DNA from: Brumicola pallidula DSM 14239 = ACAM 615
GTDB lineage: Bacteria > Pseudomonadota > Gammaproteobacteria > Enterobacterales > Alteromonadaceae
Direction: 5' to 3'
Assembly (NCBI RefSeq): GCF_000428905.1
Contig: NZ_KE386818.1
Location: 58,231 to 122,230, forward strand
Length of the DNA: 64,000 bases
Below the pieces are notes generated by a model that was not told the origin of the DNA, did not search any database, and was given only the letters and a program-made list of their open reading frames with translations. A program made the translations under genes and the position numbers. Shown here one piece after another: positions 18,759-28,384 of this stretch. Positions within the stretch are counted from its first letter, which is position 1, and the number at the start of each line of letters is the position of its first letter.

Positions 18759-19601
18759 ATGTTCGACTGGATAAGTAACACAACCTACTGGCTTTTTTTT
18801 AGCCAAGCCATTATCACTTTAGTTGTTGTACCAATGATCATTCGTAATAACTTTATCGATTTTGCTAGAAGATATGGTATGACTCAGTACCCGAATGCAA
18901 AAAATGCAATTGAGGATTACTTATTGTCCAACATAAGAATTTTTAAAATTGTAGCTGCAGGCTTATTCTTATTGTCATTTGCGATAGTATCTCATGCTGC
19001 TGTTAATCAAGCTGAATTGTTTAGTTGGGATAACCAGGCTGGTTTAAGCTGCTTATTCTTCATTGCTATTATTCCGGTGTTGGTAATGGCGGCAATCCAA
19101 AAACGTTTTTTTTCGTTATTGGCCGACTATAGTGACGGTAAACGGGTTGCGACTCTGAAGGTTAGGGGGGTGCGTGATTTTATTTCAAAGCCAATGATTT
19201 TATTCATATTCAGCGGACAGTTTTTATTTATTGGTAGCGTTTTCTATTTTGTAAATCATCCATTTGATGGCTTTGGAGGATATTTAAATTTATTGGGCTT
19301 AGCTTTTTTAGATAGCATATTCATTATCACGATTTATTTCACTATGAATAATAAAAGGCTGGCGATGATTAAGGACCCTAATCAACGATTTGTTGGCCAA
19401 CAAAATGCAATTTCAGTGAATGTTACCATTTGGATTGTCGCGTTGTATTATCTTTGTTTAACGCTTTGGATATCAGGACTAGATTTACTCTCGTACAGGA
19501 TATTTATGCAATCTTTATATATTCATCTCATGTTTCTGATGGTCGCGTTTGCATCCAAATTACCAGCGTCTTTTTATCAGGGGCTTGAAGAAAAGCGATA
19601 A
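18759..19601 (+). CDS. Polytopic membrane protein of unknown function
   Basis: A 280-residue inner-membrane protein with about seven hydrophobic segments (near residues 12-30, 56-76, 90-112, 140-168, 175-196, 216-242 and 246-270). I recognise no transport, permease or enzyme signature and no ATP-binding partner is encoded nearby. ATG at 18759 has GAGGG 6-10 bp upstream and is 9 bp after the GntR regulator, which presumably controls it. The genes do not form the usual ABC operon seen with YtrA regulators. Confidence 0.82.
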   Translation: MFDWISNTTYWLFFSQAIITLVVVPMIIRNNFIDFARRYGMTQYPNAKNAIEDYLLSNIRIFKIVAAGLFLLSFAIVSHAAVNQAELFSWDNQAGLSCLFFIAIIPVLVMAAIQKRFFSLLADYSDGKRVATLKVRGVRDFISKPMILFIFSGQFLFIGSVFYFVNHPFDGFGGYLNLLGLAFLDSIFIITIYFTMNNKRLAMIKDPNQRFVGQQNAISVNVTIWIVALYYLCLTLWISGLDLLSYRIFMQSLYIHLMFLMVAFASKLPASFYQGLEEKR

Positions 19602-19716
19602 ATTGCTAACTAGTTGCCGCAATAAATAGAAAATGCTGCAATCATGGTAAAAGTACAGACTTTAAATGTTGAAAACGGCGCTAAATAAAAGTGATTGATT
19701 TAATCCGAAAAGTTAT

Positions 19717-19745
19717 GCGCGCATATTTTGCGCGCGAGTTGTTTT
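19717..19745. terminator. Weak hairpin between convergent genes
   Basis: GCGCGCA (19717-19723) pairs with TGCGCGC (19729-19735) across a five-base loop, followed on the plus strand by GAGTTGTTTT. It may end the membrane-protein gene; the T-run is poor and the stem GCGCGC is self-complementary. Confidence 0.4.
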
Positions 19746-19980
19746 ATCCGCTCGTGCCGTTGTATTTTGCAGCACTAATGATTGACCAGATGTGTGCAAT
19801 TGCGCCGATAGGCCACATAAATATCAGAATAACGGTGACAGATAAAGCGTAACTGACCGTGGCGACGATAAAGAAAGCCAGTGCCACCATTATTCTACCT
19901 TGTACTAATTGTCCTAAACCGGGAATAAAAAATGAGCAAATTGCAGCAATTACATTACCGCCTGATCCTTGTCCTGACAT
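19744..19980 (-). CDS. Small two-to-three-helix membrane protein
   Basis: A 78-residue protein: MSGQGSGGN, then a hydrophobic helix with FFIPGLGQLVQGR, a second helix AFFIVATVSYALSVTVILIF and WPIGAIAHIWSIISAAKY. The PGLGQ-loop between hydrophobic helices is like that of TM2-type and similar small membrane proteins of unknown role. The ATG has a strong GTGAGGAC site upstream, supporting a real gene. Single gene. Confidence 0.8.
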   Translation of the reverse strand: MSGQGSGGNVIAAICSFFIPGLGQLVQGRIMVALAFFIVATVSYALSVTVILIFMWPIGAIAHIWSIISAAKYNGTSG

Positions 19981-20162
19981 AAGTCCTCACTGATTAGCTC
20001 CAATACTGGAGCGTAAAATAGTTAACGTTGTATTAAAGTTATTAGAAATCGCTCAACTGTACAAGTATGTAATTTGATTAGATTGTTAGAAGTTGTAACA
20101 TAAGGCCCATAGGAAAGTCGTCATTAGTAAAGATATGTCGAGTTCTTGGTGACGATTTTGGC

Positions 20163-21800
20163 TTATTCTTCGACCATCAATATCAACGTTGTCAGCAGGT
20201 CTGCTTCACTTGCCGGCTTGTCCCAGCGTATTCTATGAATTCTCGGGAAGCGTAATGCAACTCCCGATTTATGCCTTTTCGAATGGTGAACCGAGTCAAA
20301 GGCAACTTCAAAAACTAACTCTTTTTTCACTTCTTTGACCGGACCAAAGCGCCCGATGGTATTATTTCGTACCCACTTATCTATTTGTTTTAACTCGTCA
20401 TCGGTAAAACCACTGTATGCTTTGCCGATAGGTAGTAACTTATCATCTTGCCAACATCCAAAGGTGTAGTCCGAATAAAAGGATGAACGTTTGCCATGGC
20501 CGCGTTGTGCGTACATGATAACGGCATCGACTAGCTTTGCATCGCGCTTCCATTTGTACCATTGTCCCTTGGGCCTGCCGGCCACATAAAGACTATTGCT
20601 ATTTTTGAGCATAAGTCCTTCAATAAAGCCGTTGTTAGAGGTGTTTGCTTGATCTCGCAGCGCATGAAGTTCTCGAAGATTGTTAAACCGCAAAGGCTCA
20701 GAAAGCCTTAGCAGCTTTATTAACGGTGGTTGAATTGATTGCTTTTTAAACCAATCTGTCAGTGTAAGGACACGCTGGCGTAATACTTGCCCTCTTAGGT
20801 CAATACCGTCGATAAATAAAGCGTCATAGAGCATCATTCCAACTGGGATCTCCTGCATAAGTTTTTTACTGGGCTTGTTTTTATTTAGGCGCTGTTGCAA
20901 CTGATTAAAGCTATTTATTTGTTTTTCTTTCATCGCAAGTAGCTCGCCATCAAATACACCTGATATGTTGTTTTCATCAATATTTTCAAGCAGATCAGGA
21001 AAGCTACCGCTAATGTCATCGCCTGTGCGGCTAAAGAGCGCTTTACCATTTTCGTTGCAGACCAGCTGTACTCTTATGCCGTCATATTTCCACTCGGCTT
21101 GCCAGCACTGTGAGTTAATTTGAGTCAGCTCATGGGGACCAATAGGGTGCGCAAGCATGACCGGTTGAAACGTGATTTTTTTTGATACATCGGGTTTATC
21201 TGCTTTGCCTTCCAACCAATCAAAGAGGTCAAGATAAGGCGGTTCTACACCGTGCCATACACGCTCAATATCTTCAGTGGTAACGCTATTTTGTGATAGT
21301 TCGTTGGCGTATTCGGCTAAGACCTTCTTTAATAATCGAGCAGATAAACCTATACGTAAGCCTCTGGTGCCTAATTTAATTAATGCCCAACGTTGGTCCG
21401 CAGTCATGCGATCTAATAATTCAACTAGAATCTCCTCAACCTGTTGTTTGTTACTGTGTTTGAACGAGTTCACAAGCTCGTCTAAACTAGGTAATTGCTT
21501 GCTGGTTTTCTTGTCTTCTTTACTGCTTGGAGTGGGCCATAAATGTGCGACGGTTTCACTCATTTCACCCACATAATCATAAGACAAATCAAACAATACC
21601 GGGTCAACTCGCGCGCTTACTAAATCTTTTATTAGTTTTCGCTTGAATAAATCAAAATTTAAAGTACCTGCAATTGCGGCGATCGCCCAGCCTTTATCCG
21701 GGGTCGGCGTTGTACGCAAATAATCGCGTAAAATAGCCGACTTTGCCAAGTTACTGGAGGTGAAGTAGAGTTTATCAACCAGCTTCGCAAACGCTTCCAT
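20163..21800 (-). CDS. ATP-dependent DNA ligase (ligase-associated repair set)
   Basis: A 545-residue ligase joining DNA nicks using ATP. An N-terminal helical DNA-binding domain (about 1-200) precedes the adenylation domain with motif I EWKYDGIRVQL (nucleophile Lys238), FDGELLAM, and GFIEGLMLKN, then WYKWKRDAKLVDAVI (motif V) and an OB domain with the FPRIHRIRWDKPA motif near the end. This is the type found with an MBL exonuclease, a DEXH helicase and PdeM. All four genes lie here; the exonuclease gene is 36 bp upstream on the same strand. Confidence 0.95.
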   Translation of the reverse strand: MEAFAKLVDKLYFTSSNLAKSAILRDYLRTTPTPDKGWAIAAIAGTLNFDLFKRKLIKDLVSARVDPVLFDLSYDYVGEMSETVAHLWPTPSSKEDKKTSKQLPSLDELVNSFKHSNKQQVEEILVELLDRMTADQRWALIKLGTRGLRIGLSARLLKKVLAEYANELSQNSVTTEDIERVWHGVEPPYLDLFDWLEGKADKPDVSKKITFQPVMLAHPIGPHELTQINSQCWQAEWKYDGIRVQLVCNENGKALFSRTGDDISGSFPDLLENIDENNISGVFDGELLAMKEKQINSFNQLQQRLNKNKPSKKLMQEIPVGMMLYDALFIDGIDLRGQVLRQRVLTLTDWFKKQSIQPPLIKLLRLSEPLRFNNLRELHALRDQANTSNNGFIEGLMLKNSNSLYVAGRPKGQWYKWKRDAKLVDAVIMYAQRGHGKRSSFYSDYTFGCWQDDKLLPIGKAYSGFTDDELKQIDKWVRNNTIGRFGPVKEVKKELVFEVAFDSVHHSKRHKSGVALRFPRIHRIRWDKPASEADLLTTLILMVEE

Positions 21801-21836
21801 TAGCCCCGGTCTACTTTGTTATATTGACCTGCATAT

Positions 21837-22862
21837 TTATTCATCATCATCGCCATCTGAACGGCCGATTAAGGATAAGGCTTTTGCTTGATACCCCATC
21901 AATTGTGCTTGATGCACTAACGCAGCTTCACGCCCATGAGTCACCCATACTTCCTGCGGGTTAACTTGTTTGAGTGTTTGCAGTAACTCGGGCCAATCAC
22001 AGTGATCAGAGATGATAAGTGGTAACTCGGCTTTACGCTGCTTTGACCGAGCGCGTATTTGCATCCACCCAGATGCCATTGCTGTCATAACACTGGGTAA
22101 TTTACGTGACCATCTGTCATTTAGAGCGGAGGGTGGTGCTAATACTATTTCACCTGCTAATGACTTGAGGTTCTCAACTTCTGTAACAGGAATAATATCG
22201 CCCAGCGTAATACCATAGCTGCTATATAATTCGCACAGCTTCAACAGAGCACCATGCATATAGATAGGTTTGTGATAACCCAGTTCTCGCAATGCCAAAA
22301 TGACCCTTTGGCATTTGCCAAGTGCATACACCCCGACCAAATGGCAACGCTCTGGGAACAGAGCGAGTGATGCTAGCAACTTATTCACTTCTTGGTTAAT
22401 AGGAGGGTGTTTGAATACAGGCAAGCCAAACGTTGCTTCGCTAACAAACACATCACACTGAGTTACTTCAAATGCTGCGCAGCTTGGGTCATGGCTACGT
22501 TTGTAGTCGCCGGATAATATCAGGCGGTGATCGCTATGATCGATGACCGCCTGTGCTGAGCCAAGAATATGACCCGCAGGTTTAAACATTAAGCTGCCAT
22601 TGCGCAGCGAAATGTTGTCACTATAATTTAACTCTATTTGTTTTTCAGCATGGTTATCGCCGTATCGAATACGCATTATGGCCATGGTTTCAGGAGTGGC
22701 GTACACTTCACCGTGGCCAGGTCTTGCGTGATCAGCATGCCCGTGTGTAATGATGGCCCGATGCACTGGATTTATAGGGTCTATATAGGCGTCGAGTGCC
22801 TCGCAGTACAATCCATTTTCGTTGCTGTTAATCCAATATCGAGGATGCTGCATATAACTCAT
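21837..22862 (-). CDS. Ligase-associated MBL-fold DNA exonuclease
   Basis: A 341-residue metallo-beta-lactamase-fold nuclease of the SNM1/CPSF-like kind, acting on DNA ends in the ligase-associated repair set. Metal motif HGHADH (His40-His45) and the later ILSGDYKR and SDHCDWPELL (the beta-CASP region) and VWVTHG motif are visible. First gene of the minus-strand pair, with the ligase next; the helicase gene is divergent, 154 bp away, so one control region serves both directions. Confidence 0.93.
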   Translation of the reverse strand: MSYMQHPRYWINSNENGLYCEALDAYIDPINPVHRAIITHGHADHARPGHGEVYATPETMAIMRIRYGDNHAEKQIELNYSDNISLRNGSLMFKPAGHILGSAQAVIDHSDHRLILSGDYKRSHDPSCAAFEVTQCDVFVSEATFGLPVFKHPPINQEVNKLLASLALFPERCHLVGVYALGKCQRVILALRELGYHKPIYMHGALLKLCELYSSYGITLGDIIPVTEVENLKSLAGEIVLAPPSALNDRWSRKLPSVMTAMASGWMQIRARSKQRKAELPLIISDHCDWPELLQTLKQVNPQEVWVTHGREAALVHQAQLMGYQAKALSLIGRSDGDDDE

Positions 22863-23016
22863 TATGAAACGTTAAATGACCTTAAATTTGATACGAATAA
22901 AATCACTCTTTAGTGCGTTTATTTTCAACTTTTGCTCAAAGTAGTGGCAAATTTGTCTGCAGCTTGAGTTAATAATTACTAAGCCTTTTGCATCAATAAG
23001 AGTTGACATTTATTTA
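22863..23016. promoter_or_regulatory. Divergent control region of the ligase repair set
   Basis: This 154-bp AT-rich gap separates the starts of the minus-strand exonuclease-ligase pair and the plus-strand helicase-PdeM pair. Promoters for both must lie here or in the coding edges. I see no convincing LexA box (CTG-N10-CAG) in it. Confidence 0.5.
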
Positions 23017-25482
23017 ATGAAATCTATTCCTGATAAATTTGTGCTCTGGTTTGCAGAGCGTGGCTGGACATTGCGGCCATATCAAAAAAAGATGATTGCT
23101 GCTTTTCGCAACAATAGATCAACCTTACTTATTGCGCCAACCGGCGCAGGGAAAACACTGTCGGGCTTTTTACCCTCACTAATCGACCTTTCACAGCAAA
23201 AGCAAACAGGCCTTCACACACTTTACATTTCGCCATTGAAGGCCCTGACGCATGATATCCATCGAAATTTGCAACAGCCTATTGATGAAATGGGTATTGG
23301 CATTAGTTTGGGGGCTCGAACGGGTGACACTACCTCTTATCAGCGGCTACAACAGCGTAAAAAGCCACCGAATATTTTATTGATAACGCCCGAATCACTT
23401 ATGCTGATGTTGTCGTATGCTGATGCAGCCCAGATATTTGGGAATGTCAAAAATGTTATTATAGATGAGGCACATAGTTTCGCCTTCACCAAACGCGGCG
23501 ATTTTACTGCTTTGGCGTTGGCCCGTCTGCAATATTTAAGCCCAAAAATGATACGTTTTGGCTTATCGGCAACTGTGGCAGAACCAGCGTCATTGGCAGC
23601 TTGGTTGGGCGTTAATGGTGAACCTACCGATATTTTACAGCTAAACAGTCCGGTTAAACCAAAGATTAAAATTTTAACATCAAAAGAGCGTATGCCTTTT
23701 GCTGGCAATATGGGTACATATGCAGTCAAAGAAATCTATTTACAAATTGCTCAAGCGCAAACTACCTTAGTTTTTGTAAATACGAGAGCTCAAGCAGAAT
23801 TAATTTTTCAACATCTGTGGAATGAAAACAGTCAGTTGTTGCCCATAGCGATTTATCACGGATCGTTAAGTAAAGAGCAACGAATAAAAACAGCAGCGAT
23901 GATGGCATCAGGAAAGCTAAGAGCAATTGTTGCAACCTCTGCGTTGGAGTTAGGTATTGATTGGGGTAATGTCGATTTAGTAATACAGGTGGGCGCACCT
24001 AAAGGGGTCAGTCGGTTGCTACAACGCATTGGGCGTTCAAATCATACGATGGATGAGCCTTCTCAAGCACTATTAGTGCCTGCAAATCGATTTGAAACCT
24101 TGGAATGCCAGTCCGCTATAAATGCGATTAAACGCAATGAATTGGACGGCGATGCGCCATTGTCCGGCGCACTTGATGTGTTACCACAATTCATTCTAAA
24201 CTGTTTGTGCAGTGAGACTGCAGATGAAGAGACGATTTACCAACAGGTCGTCAATGCGAGTCCGTATGGTGGTCTTGATAGGCTCACTTTTAGCCAACTC
24301 TGGCAATTTACTGAAAACGGTGGTTATGCACTGCAGGCTTATGAGCGCTATAACCGACTAAAACAATGTGAAGATGGTTTGTTTGAACCCGCTTCAAAAC
24401 GCGTAATTATGCGCCATCGTCAAAACATAGGGACAATTGTTGAAGCGGGTAGGTTAAAAGTGAAGCGTTTACGGCGCTCTCATCAAGGTAAAATTATCGG
24501 CGAAGTAGAGGAGTATTTTGCACAAACGCTAGTACCCGGAGATACTTTTTACTTCGCCGGCGAAGTACTGCGTTTTGAAGGTATTCGAGACATGGTCGTT
24601 GAGGCTAAGCCTGGAAAGGCTAAAGAGCCGAAAATTCCTAGCTATTCAGGTGGGCAAATGCCATTGAGTACCTTTCTAGCTGATGGCGTTCGTAACTTAC
24701 TGAATCGTCCCGAAGAGTGGCATAAAATGCCTAAGCAAGTTGTCGATTGGCTTGAGTTACAAAGTGCTTTTTCGATGATCCCGCAAGCTAATAAAGTACT
24801 CATTGAGCAATTTCCTTACCGCCAGACACAGTGCACATTGTTTTATACATTTGAAGGGCGTAAAGCAAATCAAACCTTAGGTATGTTAATAACAAGGCGT
24901 ATGGAAAAAATGGGGCTCAAACCACTTAGTTTTAGTATTACCGACTATGGGCTTTCAATTTCTTCTATAGAGGCCGTCATTAGAGAACATCTGACAAGCT
25001 TATTTAATCCTGATATTTTAGGCGCTGAATTGGAAGATTGGATGCTGGCAGCACCAATGCTCAAGCGTTCGTTTCGCAGAGTTGCTATTGTCAGTGGGCT
25101 AATAGAACAACAATATCACAGCACCAAGAAAACCATGAAGCAAGTCACATTTTCAACAGATTTGATATATGACACATTGCGTGAACATGATCCTAACCAC
25201 ATACTATTGCGGGTTACCAGAGAAGACGCGGAACGTGAATTACTCGACTTACCGCGTTTAGCAGATATGTTAGTACGATTCGACCAGCAGTTTGATTTCA
25301 ACGTATTACCCAAAGCCTCACCGATGGCTATTCCTATTGTCCTCAATGGTAAGTCCGAGCAAATAAAAGGGCAAGGTGCTGAATCTTTGCTAGAACAAGC
25401 AAGTTTATATCAAGAGGCTGAAAATATGCTGCAAGAAGTAAAAGATCTGCTTAGTCTTAGCAATGTAGGAAAAGTAGTTTGA
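23017..25482 (+). CDS. Lhr-like ligase-associated DEXH-box helicase
   Basis: An 821-residue superfamily 2 DNA helicase, a short Lhr-core type. RecA domain 1 has the Q-motif region RPYQKKMIAAF, Walker A PTGAGKT (41-47), IIDEAHSF (Walker B) and GLSATV; domain 2 has LVFVNTRAQAELIFQHLW, IVATSALELGIDWG and LLQRIGRSNH (motif VI). A winged-helix and Lhr-specific C-domain follow. In Pseudomonas the relatives are 3'-to-5' helicases. The stop overlaps the TTG start of PdeM, so translation is coupled. Confidence 0.95.
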   Translation: MKSIPDKFVLWFAERGWTLRPYQKKMIAAFRNNRSTLLIAPTGAGKTLSGFLPSLIDLSQQKQTGLHTLYISPLKALTHDIHRNLQQPIDEMGIGISLGARTGDTTSYQRLQQRKKPPNILLITPESLMLMLSYADAAQIFGNVKNVIIDEAHSFAFTKRGDFTALALARLQYLSPKMIRFGLSATVAEPASLAAWLGVNGEPTDILQLNSPVKPKIKILTSKERMPFAGNMGTYAVKEIYLQIAQAQTTLVFVNTRAQAELIFQHLWNENSQLLPIAIYHGSLSKEQRIKTAAMMASGKLRAIVATSALELGIDWGNVDLVIQVGAPKGVSRLLQRIGRSNHTMDEPSQALLVPANRFETLECQSAINAIKRNELDGDAPLSGALDVLPQFILNCLCSETADEETIYQQVVNASPYGGLDRLTFSQLWQFTENGGYALQAYERYNRLKQCEDGLFEPASKRVIMRHRQNIGTIVEAGRLKVKRLRRSHQGKIIGEVEEYFAQTLVPGDTFYFAGEVLRFEGIRDMVVEAKPGKAKEPKIPSYSGGQMPLSTFLADGVRNLLNRPEEWHKMPKQVVDWLELQSAFSMIPQANKVLIEQFPYRQTQCTLFYTFEGRKANQTLGMLITRRMEKMGLKPLSFSITDYGLSISSIEAVIREHLTSLFNPDILGAELEDWMLAAPMLKRSFRRVAIVSGLIEQQYHSTKKTMKQVTFSTDLIYDTLREHDPNHILLRVTREDAERELLDLPRLADMLVRFDQQFDFNVLPKASPMAIPIVLNGKSEQIKGQGAESLLEQASLYQEAENMLQEVKDLLSLSNVGKVV

Positions 25483-26204
25483 TACTAGAAAATGGGTTAA
25501 TTTCAAGATTAACAAGCCAGCAAGCTTATATCATTAATTTTGCGCGTAATCGAATTATCTTAGATGCGTCGGGCACCTTGTTCTGGCCTACCTATGACTT
25601 GTTGGTTTTTTCTGATCTGCATTTTGAAAAAGGCAGCTTTTTGTCACAATTTGCAAACCCCATACCAAGGCTTGACACTCAAAAAACGCTTAACAACATG
25701 CAAAACATATTGGCCCTTTACCAACCCTCATGCGTCATCTGTTTAGGCGATAGCTTTCATGATGGCAATGCAATTAGTCGAATGGATTTACGCAATATTG
25801 AGGTGCTTAACAGCATGGTCAACTCGGTACTAAATTGGCAATGGGTACTAGGTAATCATGACCCTGAAATACCGAAAGAAATAGCCGGTCTATCAAGCGT
25901 AAACCTGACAGTAAATAACCTTTTGTTAGTGCATGAGCCTGAAGAAAAAATTAAAAAAGCTCAAGATTACGAGTCAATTGAAGCTCAAATCGTAGGACAT
26001 TTCCATCCAAAAATGCGCACCAAAAAAGTCGGACACATGATGTCGGGTAAATGCTTTGTTGTTGGCAATGAAGTATTACTTATGCCCGCTTTTGGGCAGT
26101 ATACTGGAGGGCTTTCTATTGACCATGAAGTCATTAAAAATACGGTAGGTAAAACATCATTAAAATACTTTCTATATGGGCAAAAAATATTTAACATCGA
26201 GTAG
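25479..26204 (+). CDS. pdeM: Ligase-associated metallophosphoesterase PdeM
   Basis: A 241-residue calcineurin-like phosphoesterase with DNA endonuclease/phosphodiesterase activity in studied relatives. Metal motifs SDLHFEKG, CLGDSFHDG, VLGNHDPE and VGHFHPKM occur in order. The frame begins with TTG at 25479, overlapping the helicase stop (TTGA), with AGGAAAAG upstream; no in-frame ATG exists before the first metal motif. It closes the plus-strand half of the repair set and ends 24 bp from the convergent aguB. Confidence 0.92.
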   Translation: MILENGLISRLTSQQAYIINFARNRIILDASGTLFWPTYDLLVFSDLHFEKGSFLSQFANPIPRLDTQKTLNNMQNILALYQPSCVICLGDSFHDGNAISRMDLRNIEVLNSMVNSVLNWQWVLGNHDPEIPKEIAGLSSVNLTVNNLLLVHEPEEKIKKAQDYESIEAQIVGHFHPKMRTKKVGHMMSGKCFVVGNEVLLMPAFGQYTGGLSIDHEVIKNTVGKTSLKYFLYGQKIFNIE

Positions 26205-26228
26205 CACCGCACAGAAGCCTAATTATTT

Positions 26229-27119
26229 TCAGTCACGCCAGCGTTTCGTTAAATCCGCATATGCATCTATTCTTCTGTCTCTGAAATATGGCCAAATCCG
26301 TTTCACGTGTTCGGTGCGCTGCAGGTCGAGTTCAACTGCCAGCACTTGCTCATCAGCGTTGCTTGCTTGAGCTAATATTTCACCCTGTGGACCGGCAATA
26401 AAACTGTGTCCCCAAAATTGAATACCCGGATCGCCAGCAACGGGTGAAGGTTCAAAACCAACACGGTTAGCAACAACAACCGGCACCGAATTTGCTATGG
26501 CATGGGCTCGTTGAATGGTCTGCCATGCATCTTGTTGGCGGAGTTGTTCGTCAAGCGTATCGGTTTTATCCCAGCCAATTGCTGTTGGATAAAATAAAAT
26601 ATCTGCGCCAGCCATCGCCATTAATCTAGCTGCCTCTGGATACCACTGATCCCAACAAACCAAAACCCCGAGTTTTCCGACACTGGTTTGGATCGGTTCG
26701 AAACCCATATCACCTGGTGTGAAATAAAATTTCTCGTAAAATCCAGGATCGTCTGGAATATGCATTTTACGATATTTGCCAGCTATTGCTGCACTGCGAT
26801 CAAAAACAACGGCAGTATTGTGATACAAACCGGATCCGCGTTTTTCGAATAGTGAAGTGATTAAAACGATGTTTAATGCGGCTGCTAGTTGACCAAAATA
26901 CGCCGTTGCGTCGCCTGGTATTGGCTCCGCTAAATCAAAAGCGTCCACGTCTTCTTGTTGGCAAAAGTACAGAGTACTGTGTAACTCCTGCAATAAAATA
27001 CATTCGCAACCATCAGCAGCTAACTGCTTGACTCTTTGTGCACTCTTAGTCCAGTTTTCAAGCTTGTTGTTAGATCCAACAGACTGCTGAACTATACCTA
27101 TTTTTAAGCTTAATTTCAT
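26229..27119 (-). CDS. aguB: N-carbamoylputrescine amidase
   Basis: Hydrolyses N-carbamoylputrescine to putrescine, CO2 and ammonia. The 296-residue nitrilase-fold protein has the triad Glu45 (LLQELHSTLYFCQ), Lys118 (KYRKMHIPDD) and Cys155 (VCWDQWYPEAAR), and the AguB-specific FYEKFYFTPGD. An upstream in-frame TTG at 27134 would add five residues; ATG at 27119 is preferred. aguA lies 46 bp upstream on the same strand, so the two act as an operon turning agmatine into putrescine. Confidence 0.96.
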   Translation of the reverse strand: MKLSLKIGIVQQSVGSNNKLENWTKSAQRVKQLAADGCECILLQELHSTLYFCQQEDVDAFDLAEPIPGDATAYFGQLAAALNIVLITSLFEKRGSGLYHNTAVVFDRSAAIAGKYRKMHIPDDPGFYEKFYFTPGDMGFEPIQTSVGKLGVLVCWDQWYPEAARLMAMAGADILFYPTAIGWDKTDTLDEQLRQQDAWQTIQRAHAIANSVPVVVANRVGFEPSPVAGDPGIQFWGHSFIAGPQGEILAQASNADEQVLAVELDLQRTEHVKRIWPYFRDRRIDAYADLTKRWRD

Positions 27120-27165
27120 TGCTTTTGAATCCAATTTTTAGTCAGATTATCTGACGACTGAATAC

Positions 27166-28233
27166 TCATAGTTCGCACACTCCACGTTGTCCTTTTGCAA
27201 TGATCTCTGGTCTTATTGTACCGCAAGGTACCTGCATTGTAATGCAATGTAAACTGCCAAATTGCTGAACAAGTGGTGTGCAATTAAGGGCTATAATTTT
27301 GTGATTTGGAAATGCATTTTGAATGATTCTTAACGCCTCTGCATCCTCTTCTTGTTTATAAATGGGAAACAATACCGATTTATTACAAATCAGAAAATTC
27401 GCATAAGATGCGGGTAATCGCTCACCACCCTGGTTATGCATTTCAGGCAAAGGAAGTTCGTAAATGGCATGTGTTGGAAATGCTCTCTGGCATTCCATTC
27501 GAAGCTTAAATAGCCCTTCAAAATGACTATCATTTGGTCGATTGTAAGCGCCTTGAATAACTAAACCGTGCAACGGAGTGAAGCGCACCAGCGTATCAAT
27601 ATGTCCGTCGGTATCATCGCCCTCTAAATGACCATGCTCTAGTATGCTGATGTTAGACGCCCCCAGTTTATCAGTAAATACATCAATATATTCTTTTTCA
27701 GTTAGAGCGCCGTTTCGCAACTCGTTAAATAAGCATGAACGGGTTGATATGAGATGTTGGTTTTGGTCAATTTCAAGCGCACCTCCTTCCAACACAATAT
27801 CGCAGTATTGCATAGGTTGCTGACAAAGCTGAGCTAAAACGAGTCGATTTATTGAGTCGTCTTCAGTGGCATCAAATTTCTGACCCCAGCCATTAAACCG
27901 AAAACTGAGCGGTACATTACCATTAGTTGACTCGCAAGTTAAAAATGCGTAATCACGAGCCCATGTGTCATTGTAATCACAGGTTACACAGAGCACTTTT
28001 GCCCTGTACGGGATAAGGCTTTTGATTAAACCTAACTCTTGTTCACGACAAAGCAGAATAACAATCGCATTAGCATTATTAATAGCATTAATTAAATCAA
28101 GGTAAGTATCTTGAACATCGTCAAGCCACGGCTGCCAATCGGTATCTGTGTTGGGCCATGCAAGAATAACTGCTTCTTGCTCAGCCCACTCAGGGAGAAG
28201 AGTCAAATCTGGCATTGAATTTGTAAAAGACAT
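27166..28233 (-). CDS. aguA: Agmatine deiminase
   Basis: Converts agmatine to N-carbamoylputrescine and ammonia. The 355-residue pentein has WAEQEAVILAWP at the N-end, DTWARDYAFLT, NGWGQKFDATEDD, LEGGALEID, HLEGDDTDGHIDTLVRF, and the catalytic Cys337 in PCGTIRPE near the C-end. Length is normal. Upstream of aguB in one operon; no arginine decarboxylase gene lies within the window, so the agmatine source is elsewhere. Confidence 0.96.
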   Translation of the reverse strand: MSFTNSMPDLTLLPEWAEQEAVILAWPNTDTDWQPWLDDVQDTYLDLINAINNANAIVILLCREQELGLIKSLIPYRAKVLCVTCDYNDTWARDYAFLTCESTNGNVPLSFRFNGWGQKFDATEDDSINRLVLAQLCQQPMQYCDIVLEGGALEIDQNQHLISTRSCLFNELRNGALTEKEYIDVFTDKLGASNISILEHGHLEGDDTDGHIDTLVRFTPLHGLVIQGAYNRPNDSHFEGLFKLRMECQRAFPTHAIYELPLPEMHNQGGERLPASYANFLICNKSVLFPIYKQEEDAEALRIIQNAFPNHKIIALNCTPLVQQFGSLHCITMQVPCGTIRPEIIAKGQRGVCEL

Positions 28234-28384
28234 ATTTGGCTTAGTTCCTAACCAAAACGAGCACGTAAAATGAATGTTCTGAGTATAGCGATTATTGTGC
28301 CCATTGCTATGTTGCTATTAAGAAAGTTCGACGTGGCTGTCCAACAAAATATAGATCATTACCAAAGATGATTGAATAATTCGC

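Noticed and set aside
21277..21576. A 99-codon plus-strand frame inside the DNA ligase gene
   Set aside because: Fully antisense to a clear ligase gene, Ser/Leu-rich shadow sequence.
22863..23016. LexA box for the repair set
   Set aside because: No CTG-N10-CAG match seen in the shared control region.
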